Assembly: GCF_029784135.1 (NCBI RefSeq) | Contig: NC_073746.1 | Span: forward strand, 260,873,598-260,937,597 | From: Toxorhynchites rutilus septentrionalis | Lineage: Eukaryota > Arthropoda > Insecta > Diptera > Culicidae | DNA: 64,000 nucleotides | Direction: 5' to 3' | In this document: in pieces, positions 47,601-52,827 of the stretch | How the letters are laid out: every line of letters starts with the position of its first letter | Position numbering within the stretch: the stretch's first letter is position 1 | Notes under the pieces: generated by a model | Databases searched by the model: none | The model's input: the letters and a program-made list of their open reading frames with translations, nothing else | What the model was told of the DNA's origin: nothing | Position numbers and translations under genes: made by a program

Positions 47601-50111
47601 CATACAACAATGCTGCAAAACATTGCGTCTACAGCACAGATAAATTTTATTTAGACAACTTTGTCCCCAGAAAATGTTGAACCTTTTCCAAAAACTTCAC
47701 CATGGAAAACCACCACTCGAAAACGGAAGAAAGCAAAATCACGAATTTTTACTGACTTTACTCGTAGCAAGCAGTTTTCTTTCAGACAAATACTGATAAA
47801 CAGAAAAATTCAGAATATGCTGGAAATAAGAGGAAACGGGAGTAATTGTTGATAAACATAAAATTTTAATTTTTTTTTCGTTGTCCGAAAGTGCCCCAGT
47901 ACTGTCCGAAACTGCCCCACACATGGGGCACATTCGGACAAAAAGGCAATTTTCGAAAATTCGAATAAACCATTCGTAATCGCATCAACGCACACCTCTA
48001 ACACGTTCTTATGATACATTGATGTCCAAATAATAACCAGGATGAATTCAGAATTTTTTTTAAGTTTACAAAAAATATTAAAAATCAAGGGAAAAAAAGT
48101 GTCCCAATGTGCCCCCCTCTCCCCCACACTTTCATCATCAGAAGAAAGGTGAAAAATCGAACTTTTTTTTTGCTTGGAGGTAAAGTAGTCATCTAGTGGG
48201 GGCAAAGTGGCCACTCACACATATCAAGCTAAATGGGATAGATTTATGCGTTTTATTCGTAAAAAAATGGTTCAAATCATATTTGGCCTATTCACTATTC
48301 ATATCGTCTCAATTTAAATTTTCTCATGCATACACAAACGAAGTAAGAAACTCATTACGTTCCGCATAATGAGGCTTGTTTTAGTTGGAGTGGCATATTT
48401 ATCCAGGGTCAAAGCCACAAAAGGACTTCTTCAAGAGCAGATGTGATGCGGCATATCAGCTTTAGTAAACAGAACATTATAAGTTGTTATTCACCTATGG
48501 CCACTTTGCCACAAACATCAAAATAATTTCTATGCTAATTAATCGCTGAGCTTAAACAAAATATGTGTTCACCTCTCCTAGAATATGTAAACAGTCGTCT
48601 AAACTGAAACATCAGATTGAATAAACTAAATTTCACGAGAAATCCCTCAATGCCATGCGCAGAGAAATACGACCTAATGGCTATCGAGAGAGCAATTTCT
48701 GTTTTTATTTATATTTTGACATGCGACAGCTCTACTGAAGTACAGGGTGACTCAAAAGTCACAAAATTCTTCAAACATAAGGTGACTATCAATACGGCAT
48801 CTATAGCCAATAGTTATACTACCAAACAAGCAGGTGACCACTTTCCCCGGCATGACCAATTTGCCCCCACTACCCCTATATCCTAAACGATCCCTGCTGC
48901 AATACAAATTTATATTTGCGACACGTTATTTATTCTGTGATAAAACAAAGTTTTATGAATTCATTCTTCCTCGTAAAGCGAGTTGCGTGCAAGAACAGAA
49001 ACTCACAAAAGTAATTTATACAATAATTACATCACACCATAATTTTTACGATGGCACAGACTTTCTAAAATTACAAAAGATAATGTCATTAGTCTGTTGC
49101 TTCGTCAATTATTCAAGTATCTAGTAGATCATACAATGTATCCTAGCGAAATATTAGTAGTACGATGTATGATTTTTTCCTCTTTTAATCTCATTTCAAT
49201 TAACTCTTCGAACCAACAGATGATCCGCTTGAACTACATCTCGCGTGTGCCGAACTTTGACATGTTCAAAGCTCAACGCGACTCATTTATTTTGCTTTCA
49301 TTTCAGCTGCGATTGAGTAACACCCCGTTCATCCTCCGTACTCGTACGTTGGCAGAATGATAAGTTACGTACGATTATTGAAAAACTTTTCCTCCCCCTC
49401 TATACGTACCTGATAAATGAAGGAGAAAACGTACGGCGCGCCGCTCATCGCGTCCCAAGGGTACCATGCTTTAATGGGGAGCCTTGGAATTTCCACCGTG
49501 TACGTTTCGTTGGTTTCCTTATCCATCACATTTTTCACGCTCTCGCCGAAGAATGTAATCGTGACCCAGGCTGGTATAAGACAGAAACAAAACGAGAAAT
49601 AAAGGGTTAACGCGTAATTAATCAACGCAAGTGATTTCGCTGGAAATAACTTTGGGACCTGGTGATACTGACCCACGACCGAGAGTACGGTGGTCGCCAT
49701 AACCATGACGAGCAACTTTCTCATCTTGGCCAACGCAATAGAATGGTACCGGGCATCGGACTCCGCAAACAGTGGGTGGGCATTTGGCTGGTTCCATATA
49801 CCAAGCGTCCGGTAGAAGTTTTCCGAGTTGATAGCAAAGAAGATGAATTTGGTCACCGAATGGGTGAAAAACAGGGTCGTAATCGTATTCGCCGTCAACT
49901 CGTTCACGTCGTCCATGTTCAGTATCAAGTTTCCCACTATGGACGCAAATTGTAGCAGTATCATGATCAGATTCCACCAGGAGTACACCTTGCGGATGAA
50001 TATCGGTCCGGACACGTAGCGAAACAGAAAATGGCCGACACCCTGCATCAGCCGGATGTTGGGCATTAGGTCCGCCACCAGACCGGTGTACTTGGTTGGT
50101 TGAACATTCAT
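26576..50111 (-). CDS. Orco: Odorant receptor coreceptor Orco (Or7), eight coding exons
   Basis: Orco is the conserved insect seven-transmembrane coreceptor (7tm_6 family, inverted topology) that forms ligand-gated cation channels with tuning odorant receptors in the dendrites of olfactory neurons. Joining 50111-49673, 49570-49410, 34374-34276, 34166-34049, 33308-33101, 27128-26924, 26853-26698 and 26626-26576 gives 1437 bp, 478 residues plus stop, with GT-AG borders at every intron and compatible phases. Visible hallmarks are the start MNVQPTKY, the sequon NET at about residue 167, the calmodulin-binding motif SAIKYWVER (about 328-336) and the C-terminal pore helix ending YFMVLVQLK. The protein is open and complete. 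The ATG at 50111 directly follows an acceptor-like tatatacag, so a 5' UTR exon probably lies further upstream; I did not find it or a promoter. Introns are 102, 15035, 109, 740, 5972, 70 and 71 bp. Identification rests on family knowledge and is very secure. Confidence 0.97.
26698..26853 (-). CDS. Orco: Orco coding exon 7
   Basis: 52 codons (residues 411-462), [16 protein letters not shown] to SLDLFAS, the most conserved part of the receptor family, with the intracellular loop 3 cysteines [10 protein letters not shown] that act in heteromer assembly. The acceptor is acacag|ag and the donor tcg|gtaaaa. Flanking introns are 70 and 71 bp. Confidence 0.95.
26924..27128 (-). CDS. Orco: Orco coding exon 6
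   Basis: Codes for residues 342-410: (R)[17 protein letters not shown] to FGNRLIEE, covering transmembrane segments 5 and 6 ([33 protein letters not shown]). The acceptor is tccccag|ac and the donor gag|gtaact. The frame is open upstream of 27128 into intron 5, but that part is not Orco. Confidence 0.95.
27129..29535. other. Orco intron 5, 3' part, no gene seen
   Basis: AT-rich intronic sequence between exon 6 and the Helitron-type 5' end. I see no coding potential, recognised repeat or RNA gene. Confidence 0.6.
29536..30049 (+). mobile_element. Helitron-type 5' end with three tandem subterminal units
   Basis: It begins TCTATATATATAAAAATGG followed by a run of CTGT, then the familiar mosquito text about 'actcggaaactactgaacc'. 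Three units of roughly 150 bp follow, each with a C- or G-run ('aagggggggctgccatac'), 'actcgaga' and 'aataaatgtttctatg'. The same unit, in the opposite orientation, fills 2126-2850, 5930-6065 and 6843-7115. Assignment to Helitrons is by the terminal sequence style and recall of mosquito repeats; no Rep/helicase coding is present. The sequence changes abruptly near 30049. Confidence 0.5.
30050..32397. other. Orco intron 5, middle part, decayed repeats
   Basis: No gene. Short pieces resemble MITE ends: two 'gattatatat' blocks at about 30645 and 30820, and a 'caggaaa/aatcaggga' rich patch at 30990-31100. The rest is unrecognised AT-rich sequence. Confidence 0.5.
32409..32861 (+). mobile_element. 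tRNA-derived SINE with target duplications
   Basis: A 453-bp element with a polymerase III A-box-like TAGCCACATTGG (about 32422) and B-box-like GAGTTCAAAACTC (about 32464), about 30 bp apart as in a tRNA-derived promoter. It ends in an A-rich tail after ATGAGCCTGGAATAAA. An 11-bp direct repeat AATGCTTCGCA flanks it (32398-32408 and 32862-32872). It sits antisense to Orco in intron 5. Tail fragments like it occur near 62190 and 62810. Confidence 0.8.
32872..33100. other. Orco intron 5, 5' end
   Basis: AT-rich, with the exon 5 donor at 33100. Nothing else seen. Confidence 0.6.
33101..33308 (-). CDS. Orco: Orco coding exon 5
   Basis: Codes for residues 273-341 and most of 342: [18 protein letters not shown] to WVERHKHVV(R). 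It holds the Orco-specific intracellular loop 2 insertion and the calmodulin-binding motif SAIKYWVER. The acceptor is cttacag|ag and the donor ttag|gtgagt (phase 2). Confidence 0.95.
33309..34048. other. Orco intron 4
   Basis: A 740-bp intron between exons 4 and 5. A 114-codon plus-strand frame exists (33374-33718), but it has no recognisable domain and runs antisense inside the intron. Confidence 0.7.
34049..34166 (-). CDS. Orco: Orco coding exon 4
   Basis: Codes for residues 234-272 plus one base: [18 protein letters not shown] to SELIINE, the start of the long intracellular loop 2 characteristic of Orco. The acceptor is cccccacag|ggt and the donor gaag|gtaagc. It is separated from exon 3 by only 109 bp. 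Confidence 0.93.
34276..34374 (-). CDS. Orco: Orco coding exon 3
   Basis: 33 codons (residues 201-233), [16 protein letters not shown] to EQLQHLK, the transmembrane segment after the second extracellular loop. The acceptor is ttcctag|att and the donor aag|gtaaat, both phase 0. The exon is too short for simple ORF calling and was found by spliced homology. Confidence 0.93.
34375..34703. other. Orco intron 2, 3' end
   Basis: AT-rich intron sequence between the pogo element and exon 3, with a short direct repeat ('cttatgatacattgtaaaa' twice, about 34608 and 34636). No gene. Confidence 0.6.
35181..35277 (+). pseudogene. Pogo transposase N-terminal fragment
   Basis: About 32 codons, [13 protein letters not shown] followed by [15 protein letters not shown], ending in TGA at 35275-35277. 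It matches the pipsqueak-like DNA-binding start of pogo-family transposases. The frame is cut by the stop 5 bp before the I-clade insertion site. Confidence 0.55.
35283..35295. repeat. Target-site duplication of element A, left
   Basis: TAGCTCACAGGTG, repeated exactly at 47462-47474 directly after the A-rich tail of element A. Confidence 0.9.
35831..37399 (+). CDS. Element A ORF1 (gag-like RNA-binding protein)
   Basis: 522 residues, intact. ORF1 proteins of I-clade elements bind element RNA and form the ribonucleoprotein that moves to the genome. The N-terminus is Ser/Pro-rich and acidic. The middle has the gag-type block with [16 protein letters not shown]. Three zinc knuckles lie at about residues 273-325: [27 protein letters not shown] and [14 protein letters not shown]. 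The C-terminus is hydrophobic ([16 protein letters not shown]). The stop codon overlaps the ORF2 start as ATGTCTAA (8 nt), which suggests termination-reinitiation. The first roughly 400 residues differ clearly from element B while the last roughly 110 are nearly identical. Confidence 0.92.
   Translation: MAEGGGGSPDMEISDDDSPLVEKTNKGTAKTLKRVPTSEDVSSGDESANSSKPPSKKPANISSPTPLAPTPAQISPPLPVVPDPLQSSSSPSPPVVFSPRVKVYPEDAPGTGPWVVFFRPKPNGKALNVIQIMKDLARYSSVTEITKVRPTKLRVVVADRKDANGIVVDQRFTLEYRVYVPSHDVEISGVITETGLTCKSIMEGDGRFKKLPLIKFKILECRQLGKVSQEGKESKFTPSDSFRVTFAGSALPDYVMVDKLRLPLRLFVPKPMICLKCKSVGHTAAYCANKERCATCGEQHVDKSCSAIEQKCPYCGGNPHVLSACETYKSRWEKQKRSLKERSKRTFAEILKGASPLAQQQQPLTANNVFASLPVDEMEADTANEGTPYIFQGNPRRKNVTTPKVQGQAPPVIPSVSMPKKSSAADKQNQVPPGFRGNNSPSNDPALEGTSKTPTVPISPTSSTSQSGFIKLTDLVAQIFTCFNVSDSIRTIVISMLPVLKTILQQLMQTWPLLAMIISLDV
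37392..39027 (+). pseudogene. Element A ORF2, 5' part (endonuclease and start of RT), split by element B
   Basis: The true start is the ATG at 37392, overlapping the ORF1 stop. It codes for the AP-type endonuclease (LQWNCRSL with catalytic Asn, ALSETWLS with catalytic Glu at about residue 44, GDFNSHG, GSDHLPI) and the first RT motifs ([44 protein letters not shown]). The frame is then broken at 39027 by element B, whose poly(T) end adds about 23 unrelated codons. It continues in frame at 45064 when B and one target copy are removed. Confidence 0.92.
39014..39027. repeat. Target-site duplication of element B, left
   Basis: GGGGACGAATGATT, in codons G-T-N-D of element A ORF2; exact second copy at 45050-45063. 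The right edge is uncertain by a base because of the adjoining T-run. Confidence 0.92.
39028..39369 (-). other. Element B 3' UTR and A-rich tail
   Basis: 342 bp after the ORF2 stop, ending in GAGCCTGTAAAAATAAACG and an A-rich tail that appears as the T-run after 39027. Confidence 0.85.
39370..43053 (-). CDS. Element B ORF2: endonuclease, reverse transcriptase, RNase H
   Basis: 1227 residues, intact, from the ATG at 43053 (overlapping the ORF1 stop by 8 nt, ATGTCTAA). It carries out target-primed reverse transcription in the nucleus. Order: AP endonuclease (about 10-235; Asn17 in QWNCRSL, Glu44 in SETWLS, GDFNSHG, GSDHLPI), RT (about 440-740; [25 protein letters not shown] at about 655), RNase H (about 940-1065; [34 protein letters not shown]) and a C-terminal CCHC-like [17 protein letters not shown]. 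RNase H together with the AP endonuclease places it in the I clade; MosquI elements of Aedes are the nearest relatives I recall. No lesion is seen. Confidence 0.95.
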   Translation of the reverse strand: MSNLNREVGDITVLQWNCRSLIPKLDAFKFLIHKFNCDVFALSETWLSSRDDLSFHDFNIIRLDRDDRYGGVLLGINKCHSFFRIDLPPIGGIEAVACHANIKGKDLCIVSLYWPPRAAVSRKQLVDMCSLLPEPRLILGDFNSHGTAWGEQYDDNRSLLIYDLCNSFNMTVLNTGETTRVPKPPANPSALDLSLCSNSLSLDCKWNVIQDPNGSDHLPIKISITIGSNSSESINMAYDLTRHIDWKKYADAITLAINSRDGLPPLEEYNFLSRLIHDSAVRAQTKPIPGSTIHRRPPNPWWDSQCSKLYVEKSNAFKAFRKRGTIDNFQTYLDLENQFKNLIKGKKRAYWRNFVGGLSRETSMKKLWKVARNMRNRSSSNESEEHSHRWIFNFARKVCPDFAPVQRIVRDIPQDRCDLDSEFSMVEFSLALLSSNNSAPGSDRIKFNLLKNLPDVAKHRLLNLFNKFLEHNVVPDDWRQVRVIAIQKPGKPASDFNSYRPIAMLSCIRKLLEKMILFRLDRWVETNALLSDTQYGFRRGKGTNDCLALLSSEIQMAYAEKKQMASVFLDIKGAFDSVSIEVLSDKLHSRGLPPRLNNMLYNLLCEKHLNFSHGDSAVSRVSYMGLPQGSCLSPLLYNFYVSDIDNCLTQNCSLRQLADDGVVSVVGSNESDLQGPLQDTLNNFSTWAIGLGIEFSTEKTEMVVFSRKHRPAKPKLQLLGKPITHAMSFKYLGVWFDSKCTWGVHIRYLSKKCQQRINFLRTITGTWWGAHPEDLIMLYRTTILSVMEYGSFCFQSAAKTHLIKLERIQYLCLRIALGCMPSTHTMSLEVLAGLLPLKDRFNLLSLRFLIRCKVMNPLVIGNFEQLIELHFHSGFMSSYHEFISMQVDPSSYIPNRVCFPDYINSSVHFDLSMKQDIHGYSDYQRSRIAPTIFDSKYGGINCDNMYFTDGSSMNESTGFGVFNEIFSTSHSLQNPCSVYIAELAAIHWALDSVASRPVEHYYIITDSLSSVEAIRSVRPEKHSPYFLERIREILSALSRRCYVITFVWVPSHCSIPGNERADSLAKVGAIEGDIYQRQIAFNEFFSLVRKNTIANWQRKWNEDELGRWFHSIIPKVSLKPWFKSLDLSRDFIRTFSRLTSNHCSLDALLFRFNLSSNNLCVCGQGYHDIEHVVWSCEMYLVARSNLENSLRARGRQPNVPVRDVLARLDLDYMTQIYVFLKAIDLRV
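43046..44599 (-). CDS. Element B ORF1 (gag-like RNA-binding protein)
   Basis: 517 residues, intact. Same architecture as element A ORF1: acidic Ser/Pro-rich start, [15 protein letters not shown] block, three zinc knuckles ([41 protein letters not shown]) and the C-terminus [17 protein letters not shown]. Its N-terminal 400 residues differ from A by many substitutions and indels, while from [16 protein letters not shown] onward the two are nearly the same. Confidence 0.92.
   Translation of the reverse strand: MEEGGGLDMDISDSPSLAQAGCSKSLKRTPMPEDSSSGDESTHTTKPPSKKKIANLSPDSSNTSTQSSTSLPPSDVTVPTQTLSSNSSPIVSAPRVRVYPDDAPDAGPWVVFFRPKPNGKALRVVQIMTDLKRYTSVSEICKVRPNKLRVVVTNRKDANDIVADKHFILEYRVFIPSHNVEIGGVISETGLTCKTIESMGVGRFKRLPSMEVKILECRQLGKVTQEGVEKKFTPYDSFRVTFAGAALPDYVMVDKLRLPVRLFVPKPMTCNKCKSVGHTAAYCANKERCATCGEQHEGKSCSATEHKCPYCGGFPHVLSACETYKSRWDKQKRSLKERSKRTFADILKGASPLAQQQPLPTNNVFASLPVDELEADTANEGTPFIFKGNSRRKNVSTPKVQRQVPSVVPHVSLPKISSAADKQNQVPPGFRGNSSPSNDPALEGTSKTPTVPFFASSSTSQSGFIKLTDLVDQIFTCFNVSDSIRTIVISMLPVLKTILQQLMQTWPLLAMIISLDV
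44600..45049 (-). promoter_or_regulatory. Element B 5' UTR, expected internal promoter region
   Basis: 450 bp ahead of ORF1, with no visible similarity to the 535-bp 5' UTR of element A. I-clade elements carry an internal promoter at the 5' end; none is identified here by motif, so the role is inference. Confidence 0.5.
45050..45063. repeat. Target-site duplication of element B, right
   Basis: Second copy of GGGGACGAATGATT; the ORF2 frame of A resumes directly after it. Confidence 0.92.
45064..47111 (+). pseudogene. Element A ORF2, 3' part (RT core, RNase H, C-terminal knuckle)
   Basis: Continues the frame left at 39027. It has RT motifs [27 protein letters not shown] and LADDG (catalytic Asp pair), then RNase H motifs [22 protein letters not shown] and [15 protein letters not shown], then [17 protein letters not shown] near the end. 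TGA at 45651-45653 replaces the TGG (Trp) of element B, truncating the product after the RT palm; downstream the frame is open to 47111. A second possible start at 45756 is only a downstream Met. Confidence 0.92.
47112..47461 (+). other. Element A 3' UTR and A-rich tail
   Basis: About 350 bp ending in GAGCCTGTAAAAATAAACG and an A-rich tail. It is homologous to the 3' UTR of B (39028-39369, other strand) with indels. Confidence 0.85.
47462..47474. repeat. Target-site duplication of element A, right
   Basis: Second copy of TAGCTCACAGGTG; it restores the pogo sequence when A is removed. Confidence 0.9.
47664..47852 (+). pseudogene. Pogo transposase C-terminal fragment
   Basis: About 62 codons with [20 protein letters not shown] and [10 protein letters not shown], the basic C-terminal tail typical of pogo transposases (P-x-P, K-R-K-x-K-S-x-I-L-T-D). 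It is in the same strand orientation as the N-terminal fragment at 35181, on the other side of the nested retrotransposons. Confidence 0.55.
48128..48195. other. Short spacer between pogo element and MITE
   Basis: Intron sequence only. The two neighbouring elements have similar G-rich ends. Confidence 0.5.
48196..48870. mobile_element. MITE with G-rich ends and TA target site
   Basis: 675 bp. The ends GTGGGGGCAAAGTGG and (other strand) GTGGGGGCAAATTGG are flanked by TA at 48194-48195 and 48871-48872, as for Tc1/mariner/pogo elements. No coding capacity. Inner sequence from 48570 ('cctctcctagaatatgt', 'catctatagcc') recurs at 20533-20686 and 21330-21400, showing a family. Confidence 0.75.
48873..49409. 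other. Orco intron 2, 5' end
   Basis: AT-rich intron sequence next to the exon 2 donor. No gene or repeat recognised. Confidence 0.6.
49410..49570 (-). CDS. Orco: Orco coding exon 2
   Basis: Codes for residues 147-200 ([11 protein letters not shown] to FSFIYQ), including the second extracellular loop with the conserved sequon N-E-T at about 167 and the block [16 protein letters not shown]. It ends in phase 0 at cag|gtacgt. The next intron is the 15-kb, TE-filled one. Confidence 0.95.
49571..49672 (-). other. Orco intron 1, 102 bp, stop-free and a multiple of three
   Basis: The reading frame runs through this stretch without a stop and would add 34 residues between VV146 and W148. Mosquito Orco proteins have VVAW here without an insert, and the stretch starts gtcagt and ends ataccag, so it is an intron. 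Removing it restores codon 147 as G^CC (Ala). Its T-rich 3' half is a normal polypyrimidine tract. Confidence 0.9.
49673..50111 (-). CDS. Orco: Orco coding exon 1
   Basis: Codes for residues 1-146 plus the first base of codon 147, from MNVQPTKY to LSVV. It covers the cytoplasmic N-terminus and the first transmembrane segments ([26 protein letters not shown], then [14 protein letters not shown]). The donor is gtgg|gtcagt at 49672. The reading frame runs open upstream of the ATG for 23 codons, but that stretch has an acceptor-like tatatacag right before the ATG and does not look like Orco, so I start at 50111. Confidence 0.95.
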
Positions 50112-50631
50112 CTGTATATAGCAAGATTTTTTGTTGTTGGAAACAGAAATGAGAGAAAGGAAAAAATTATTATGTCTCAATAGAAATTATATTAATTTTT
50201 TCACTTTATTCGCTTTGACACAAAAGACTTATTCAAGTGTTAATGAGATGATAAAAATTATACTACGCAGATAATGAACAATTACCGACGCTATGCATAG
50301 GTCATGTTTCAATTTAACAACAGCGACAATCTCCATGATGCGCCAAATGAGATTTTGCTGACAGGTTCAATTATTGTTAATTAAAAATGTGAATTTTCCG
50401 AATAGAACGGAGAGTCCCGGGTGTCTCACAAAGAAATTGTATACAATATCAAAGCTTATATGGTATCGCCGAGAAACGATCTTTTGAATGCTGTTTCATA
50501 AAATTTAATAAGATTTATTTCGTTCGGGTGATAATCGATTTTCAGAAAACTGATGATATCATTGACAATATCATTTATGCCAAAGAACGGATTGTTGTTG
50601 GATGGTGGCACTCTAACATTCGAAATATACA
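50112..50631. other. Region just upstream of the Orco start codon
   Basis: Holds the putative acceptor tatatacag next to the ATG and otherwise AT-rich sequence. Probably 5' UTR intron. No promoter motif can be defended. Confidence 0.5.
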
Positions 50632-50633
50632 TA

Positions 50634-51172
50634 CAGGGTCTTTCAGATTAAAGGCTCACGCAACAAATTTTAATAACTTCTACAAAAGTGAACCGATTTT
50701 AATTTTTTGAAAACGAAAATAAAGCTTATTTTAGGACATTTTTGATGTGACTACCCTTTTTTTCGATAACGCGTTTTAAACGGTGAACCAGATTTTTCAT
50801 GCACAACTCTAACAATTCATAACAACTTCGATGCTGTTGAAAATCCGAGGTATTTCTTCTTTAAGTTCCTCCAAATTTTGTGGCCTATTAACATAGCAAC
50901 GGTCCTTCACGTACCCCCAGAGGAAGTAATCGACAACGAGAAATGTTGAAATTCTTGCCATAAGAGGACTAAGTTGCATTAAGGCTTCGGTTGCTCGAGT
51001 AATACGATTTCACTAAAAATACACGTTCTTGTAAATTATATATTTTGACACTAAAAAGCCGAATATTATCGTCCCAAAGTGGGGAATGCAGTGTTACCAT
51101 CGACGGAGCGAAAAAAATATAAGGAGCTATTCGATTTTTTTCTTGCGTGAGCGTTTAATCTGAAAGACCCTG
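50634..51172 (-). mobile_element. Tc1/mariner-like deletion derivative with inverted repeats
   Basis: 539 bp, CAGGGTCTTTCAGATTAAAG at the left and its near-perfect mirror at the right (about 28 of 30 bases), flanked by TA at 50632-50633 and 51173-51174. The minus strand keeps transposase remnants (LWGYVKDRCYVN, NLEELKEEI) with stops. Same family as 23431-23945 and the solo end at 2852. Confidence 0.85.
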
Positions 51173-51174
51173 TA

Positions 51175-51825
51175 TATTGAGAATACTTTAAAATATGAAG
51201 AAATAAAATTTATCGGTCTTCATTGTGGCTAAAATTGAGGGTCTTATAATAAAAGGGGTGTAAGTGATTTGATCGATTTCACTTCATCAACGTTTTCTTT
51301 AGTTAATAACTCAACTGCAAAAACGTTCCTATTTGAGTTTGCTGTAGAATCCGATAGAGGAGGTCTGACCTACCTTCCACACTTTCAAATACAACTGGGA
51401 ATGTGTTTTTAGCAAAGTAATGACAAAAAGAGAGGATCGATGTAGAGAAATCGATGATTTCACTTACATCCCTTTCATTTTGAGCCCCTCAATTGAAATA
51501 ATTTCAAATAGGGAATCTGCATAATCTATTTCTAAATCGCAGGCTATGAGAATCCTTTTTCGTAATTTCGCCGATGATTGAAAAGGAATTTCCTTCCTGA
51601 TTAATACACAGATTTTTTTTCTGCGAACAACGGAATTTTTCCATTTGTTCAATTTTTTTAAAGTATTTCAATAATTTGTTCAATACTAACACAATGTGAA
51701 AAAGCCTTCAAATCTGTATCTTCGGATAAATTCAGTAAATTTAGGGTGGATCTTCTCGTGGTAAGTAATTAGTGAATAATAGGTTTTGAGCAGTATAATC
51801 AATCGACCAATGTTGTGGAATATTT
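51175..51825. other. Unassigned sequence
   Basis: AT-rich. Nothing recognised. Confidence 0.5.
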
Positions 51826-52827
51826 CAGCCATTCCATGTCAAACCGATATAGTGGTTCTCAGTTTTTCGTGAAAAGTGGTGATTTTGTTCCTCATCGCAA
51901 AATATCAGACCCGTATTTATTATTTTTTCATTAGGGTGCCCATTTCCATTTTAGGGTGGTCCGGAAAAACTACTTTTTTTCCCTTTCTTCCAAGGTTAAC
52001 TTTTTTTTTTGATAACTTTTGGACTAATGAACCGATTCAGATGATCACCATATCAAATTTAATCCTATTAGTTAGTCTATTCTGAAAACGTAGTGCATCT
52101 GTAAAAATTTGAATATACTTCTCTTAGTTATTTATTGTATTTGCTTTTTTTTGTAGTTTACATGATCTCGGGACCAAGGGTGCTCTATATTTTTTTATAT
52201 TTTTTCTTGAAAGCTGAAGACTTTTTGCATAAAATATCCAGAAATCACAGATGTGTTCTTTTTAGTTTTTGAGTTATGATTTTTCATCGGTTAGGTCTGA
52301 AAAATATGTTTTTCTCTTTTTCCAAAAATGACTTTTTTTTAAATTCATAATTTTGAACTACTGGACTGATCCAGATAATCGATATATAAAATTTAAGTCT
52401 TAAGTCTTCTATGAAAAAATATTACACTTGCAAAAAACTTGGGTTGGTGTCGCATAGATCTGGTCTAGTCGCATTGCAATATATTGCGAAGAATGAAAAG
52501 GTTTTAAATTTCAAAAATCATAAATCAAAAATGAAAGAAACCCATATCTGATCTTTGGATATGTTATGTGAAAAAATATCAGCTTTCTAAAAAAATATAA
52601 AAAAATATAACGCCCTTTTTCCGAGACCATGAAAACTATAAAAAGCAAATACAATCAATAATCACGAAAACAAAATCCAATTTTCTCGCAAATGTGATAT
52701 TTTTTCAAAGAAGACCAGCTGATTGGCTTTAATTTGGTATATCGATCATCTGAATCGGTCGAGTAGTTCAAAATTATATATTTTTGGCAAAAAATGGAAA
52801 AAATGATTTACGACCATTTTGCGATGC
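51826..52827. mobile_element. Long-inverted-repeat MITE family, larger member
   Basis: It starts CAGCCATTCCATGTCAAACC, as does the MITE at 61592. Internally, 51960-52230 is mirrored by 52560-52810 ('ccgattcagatgatc' against 'gatcatctgaatcgg'; 'tgtatttgctttttt' against 'aaaaagcaaatacaa'), giving a long stem. The outermost right end is not at 52827; a mirrored terminal repeat appears only at 55480-55548, so the element may have been opened by insertion of repeat Z and other sequence. Confidence 0.6.

Larger units (their letters stand above)
34704..48127 (+). mobile_element. Pogo-like DNA transposon remnant, split by I-clade element A
   Basis: The ends are imperfect inverted repeats: left GGGGAAAGGGGGGCAGTTTC and, on the other strand from 48127, GGGGGAGAGGGGGGCACATT. 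Inside the left part, 35181-35276 reads [11 protein letters not shown]... [13 protein letters not shown], like the pipsqueak-type helix-turn-helix start of pogo transposases. Inside the right part, 47664-47850 reads [25 protein letters not shown], like their C-terminal tail. Between these, once element A is removed, only about 0.2 kb remains, so the DDE catalytic core has been lost by deletion. The element is about 1.26 kb without its insertions. GGGGCACATTCGGACA repeats occur near both ends. No clean TA duplication survives. Confidence 0.65.

Noticed and set aside
34704..48127. Large autonomous 13-kb transposon (Maverick-like)
   Set aside because: The length comes from two nested I-clade elements with clear target duplications; the outer element is only about 1.26 kb.
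49365..50180. Single 271-codon ORF as the true Orco N-terminal exon
   Set aside because: It adds 23 upstream codons past an acceptor site, 34 codons of intron and 14 codons past the exon 2 donor; none fits Orco.
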